Source: Alphaproteobacteria bacterium (lineage in GTDB: Bacteria > Pseudomonadota > Alphaproteobacteria > Micropepsales > Micropepsaceae). Taken from it: a stretch of DNA of 17,693 nucleotides. The notes under the pieces were generated by a model, which did no database searches, had not been told where the DNA came from, and was given only the letters and a program-made list of their open reading frames with translations. Shown here piece after piece: positions 15,989 to 17,693 of this stretch. The DNA is taken from positions 1 to 17,693 of the forward strand of contig CANBZE010000008.1 of NCBI GenBank assembly GCA_947373775.1, in the 5' to 3' direction. The translations under genes were made by a program, and so were the position numbers. Numbering within the stretch: the stretch's first letter is position 1; the number at the start of each line of letters is the position of its first letter.

Positions 15989-16009
15989 TGCAAGCGCTCC
16001 CGCGCTGCA
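15989..16009. promoter_or_regulatory. Imperfect palindrome in divergent control region
   Basis: TGCA-A-GCGC (15989-15997) pairs with GCGCTGCA (16002-16009) around a TCCC centre, with one unpaired A. It lies in the 119-bp region between the operon start at 15942 and the membrane-protein start at 16062. Operator-like by position; no convincing -35/-10 pair was identified on either strand nearby. Confidence 0.35.
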
Positions 16010-16018
16010 CAATTGGCG

Positions 16019-16032
16019 GGAAACCTGTTTCC
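16019..16032. promoter_or_regulatory. 14-bp palindrome GGAAAC-CT-GTTTCC in divergent control region
   Basis: Perfect 6-bp arms separated by CT, a size and spacing typical of a dimeric repressor site. It is 29 bp from the membrane-protein start and 77 bp from the first M81 gene, so one protein bound here could govern both directions. No regulator gene is visible in the window. Confidence 0.4.
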
Positions 16033-16061
16033 GGTCACCATGCGCGCGGGCGGGAACTGAT

Positions 16062-16826
16062 TTGCTGATCCTCAAACTGACCATCGTGCCGCTGGCCTTG
16101 CTGCTGTTCGGCGTCATCGAGCGGCGGCATGGCCCGCGCGTGGCCGGCTGGCTGTCGGGTTTTCCCATCGTGGGCGGGCCGCTGCTGCTGTTCCTGACCC
16201 TGGACCAGGGTCCGGCGTTCTCCAGCCAGGCAGCGCTGGGCGCCTATTTCGGGCTGGTGCCCTGGCTGGGCTTCACCATGACCTATGCCTGGTGCTCGCG
16301 GGCGCTGAACTGGGGGTGGTGCGCCCTGATCAGCTTTTCGGTGTGGACGGCCGTGGCGGTGCTGGCGGTGAACCTGCAGGACGCGTCGCGCTGGCTGGAA
16401 ATCCTGCCCTTTGCCGCCTTCATCGGCGCGCAATTCTGTTTTCCCCGCGGCGAGCCGTCAGACGAAGAACGCGAGCATATCTGGTGGGGCATGCCGGCGC
16501 GCATGATCGCCGGCGCCACATTGACCCTGGTTATCACCCAATTCTCGGCGGCGCTGGGCACCCACTGGTCGGGCATCTTCACCACCTTTCCGGTGATGGG
16601 CTCGATCATCGCCATTTCCAGCCACCTGCAATATGGCCGCCATGCCGTGCAGGAAGCGGTGGCGGGCCTGTCGATGGGACTGGCCTCGGTGGGCGTGTTC
16701 TGCTTTGCCCTCTATATTCTGCTCGGCATCACCGGCATCTGGACGGCGTTCGGCGTGGCGCTATTGGCCTGCACCACAGCCCATGGCCTGACCTGGCTGA
16801 TGTTCAAGCAGAAAAAAGTCTCTTAA
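16062..16826 (+). CDS. Polytopic membrane protein of unknown function with internal duplication
   Basis: Not recognised with confidence. With a TTG start at 16062 it has 254 residues and about seven or eight hydrophobic segments. Two halves repeat a pattern: near residues 29-50, G-W-L-S-G-FPIVGG then a hydrophobic run ending in QG; near 171-192, GIFTTFPVMGS then a hydrophobic run ending in QYG. Both are followed by a second Gly-rich helix (LGAYFGLVPWLGF and VAGLSMGLASVGVF). A charged loop (EPSDEEREH, 131-139) joins them. The duplicated FPxxG helix is reminiscent of the single-repeat GlpM/DUF3147-type small membrane proteins. The TTG has a GGCGGGA ribosome site; ATG at 15954 would add 36 polar residues and erase the divergent promoter space. 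The gene directly abuts the opposing aminotransferase gene (TAA followed by TCA). A transport role would be a guess. Confidence 0.7.
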   Translation: MLILKLTIVPLALLLFGVIERRHGPRVAGWLSGFPIVGGPLLLFLTLDQGPAFSSQAALGAYFGLVPWLGFTMTYAWCSRALNWGWCALISFSVWTAVAVLAVNLQDASRWLEILPFAAFIGAQFCFPRGEPSDEEREHIWWGMPARMIAGATLTLVITQFSAALGTHWSGIFTTFPVMGSIIAISSHLQYGRHAVQEAVAGLSMGLASVGVFCFALYILLGITGIWTAFGVALLACTTAHGLTWLMFKQKKVS

Positions 16827-17693
16827 TCAGGAAGATTGGGCGATTTCCTTCGCCGCTTCCTTCACAGCGGCCAAGGTGGCGTCGATCACCGCATCATCAT
16901 GTGCGAAGGAGACGAACCAGGCGCCGCGCTCCAGCACCCGTACGCCGCGCTTGAGCAGGGCGTGCGCGAACTTCACATACAGCGCCTTGTCGGTTTTGAG
17001 CAGGTCGCGGTAGTTCTTCGCCGGTGCGTCCAGCCCGAAGCCGACATGGAACATCAGTTCAAAGCCGGTAACTTGGGCCTTCACGCCTGCGCCTTTCAGG
17101 ATATCGCGAATGCCGTCGCGCAGGCAAACACCGCGTTTTGACGTGCTTTCATAGCCTTCCGGGGTCAGCGCTTTTTGCGTCGCCACCATCGCGGCCATGG
17201 TGACAGGCTGGGCGTTGAAGGTGCCGCCATGCAAAACCCCGCCGGTGACGAACATGTCCAGCAGGTCGGCACGGCCCACCAGCGCCGCCACCGGAAAACC
17301 ATTGGCCACCGCCTTGGCGACCAGTGACATGTCCGGTGTCACGCCAAAGCGCGCCTGCGCGCCGCTGCGACCCAGACGAAATCCGGTGATCACTTCGTCG
17401 AAAATCAGGATGGCGCCGTGCTTGGCGCAGGCAACCTTCGCGCCTTCCAGATAACCGGGGGCCGCCTGGATGGCGCCCTGGTTGCACATGGCGGGCTCCA
17501 TGATCACGCCGGCGACATCGCCCTTGGCGAGGCGTGCTTCCAGCCGGGCCAGATCATTCCAGCCGATGACGTCCAGACCGGCAGCATCGATGGGGTCTTG
17601 TCCCTCGCTGCCCGGCACCAGCACCGGCGCGTCTTCCGGGCCGGCGGCATTCTGGGCGGGCGCGGTGGACCACAGGATATTGTCGAACCAGCC
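16827..17693 (-). CDS. Class III PLP aminotransferase (glutamate-1-semialdehyde-aminomutase-like), N-terminus cut by window edge
   Basis: Fold-type I pyridoxal-phosphate enzyme; 288 C-terminal residues are visible and the N-terminal part lies beyond the right edge. The visible part begins GWFDNILWSTAP, which resembles the substrate-side region following the YHG motif of aminomutase-like members. The cofactor core follows: GVIMEPAMCNQG, LIFDEVITGFRLGRSGAQ (the D in IFDEV contacts the pyridine nitrogen) and LVAKAVANGFPVAALVG, whose K is the likely Schiff-base lysine. LHGGTFNAQPVTMAA is the phosphate-side stretch. The usual HemL lysine context (GKIIGGG) is replaced by AKAVANG, so this is probably not the haem-pathway enzyme but one of the many HemL-like transaminases, substrate unknown. 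It is convergent with the membrane-protein gene, with no intervening bases. Confidence 0.88.
   Translation of the reverse strand, partial: GWFDNILWSTAPAQNAAGPEDAPVLVPGSEGQDPIDAAGLDVIGWNDLARLEARLAKGDVAGVIMEPAMCNQGAIQAAPGYLEGAKVACAKHGAILIFDEVITGFRLGRSGAQARFGVTPDMSLVAKAVANGFPVAALVGRADLLDMFVTGGVLHGGTFNAQPVTMAAMVATQKALTPEGYESTSKRGVCLRDGIRDILKGAGVKAQVTGFELMFHVGFGLDAPAKNYRDLLKTDKALYVKFAHALLKRGVRVLERGAWFVSFAHDDAVIDATLAAVKEAAKEIAQSS

Overview
The window is GC-rich (low sixties by eye) and gene-dense, with GTG and probably TTG starts alongside ATG, stop/start overlaps, and no intergenic gap over about 190 bp. Gene content (M3 peptidase, SLT transglycosylase, orphan MlaC-like protein, DUF47-Pit phosphate pair, MlrC-type M81 proteins) suggests a Gram-negative proteobacterium, most likely an alphaproteobacterium. 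No tRNA, rRNA, CRISPR array, insertion sequence or phage gene was seen. Nothing suggests recent transfer.

Layout. 1-3358, minus strand: an exported M3 (Dcp-like) dipeptidyl carboxypeptidase cut by the left edge, a membrane-anchored lytic transglycosylase, and an MlaC/Ttg2-like periplasmic protein. 3493-7993, plus strand: a luciferase-like flavin monooxygenase, an exported bicupin, a DUF47 (PhoU-like) protein translationally coupled to a Pit phosphate transporter, and a NUDIX hydrolase. 7990-15942, minus strand: a tightly packed six-gene operon. In transcription order it encodes an M81/MlrC metallopeptidase, a peptide-binding protein, two Dpp-type permeases, a fused double ATPase, and a second, divergent M81/MlrC metallopeptidase. 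16062-16826, plus strand: a polytopic membrane protein with an internal duplication. 16827-17693, minus strand: a class III aminotransferase cut by the right edge.

How the genes fit together. The six-gene operon looks like one uptake-and-processing unit: an ABC importer for a peptide or peptide-like compound, with two different M81 enzymes at its first and last positions. The best known M81 member, MlrC, cleaves linearised microcystin, but no mlrA, mlrB or mlrD is present here, so the substrate is unknown. The exported M3 peptidase at the left edge could feed di- or oligopeptides to such a system, but that link is only by proximity. The DUF47-Pit pair is a standard low-affinity phosphate uptake module.

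The most unusual points are the two M81 paralogues bracketing a complete peptide importer, the two-fold repeat in the unrecognised membrane protein, and several dyads in leader regions. These include a hairpin that could hide the ribosome binding site of the M3 peptidase, and a cluster of inverted and direct repeats upstream of the lytic transglycosylase.
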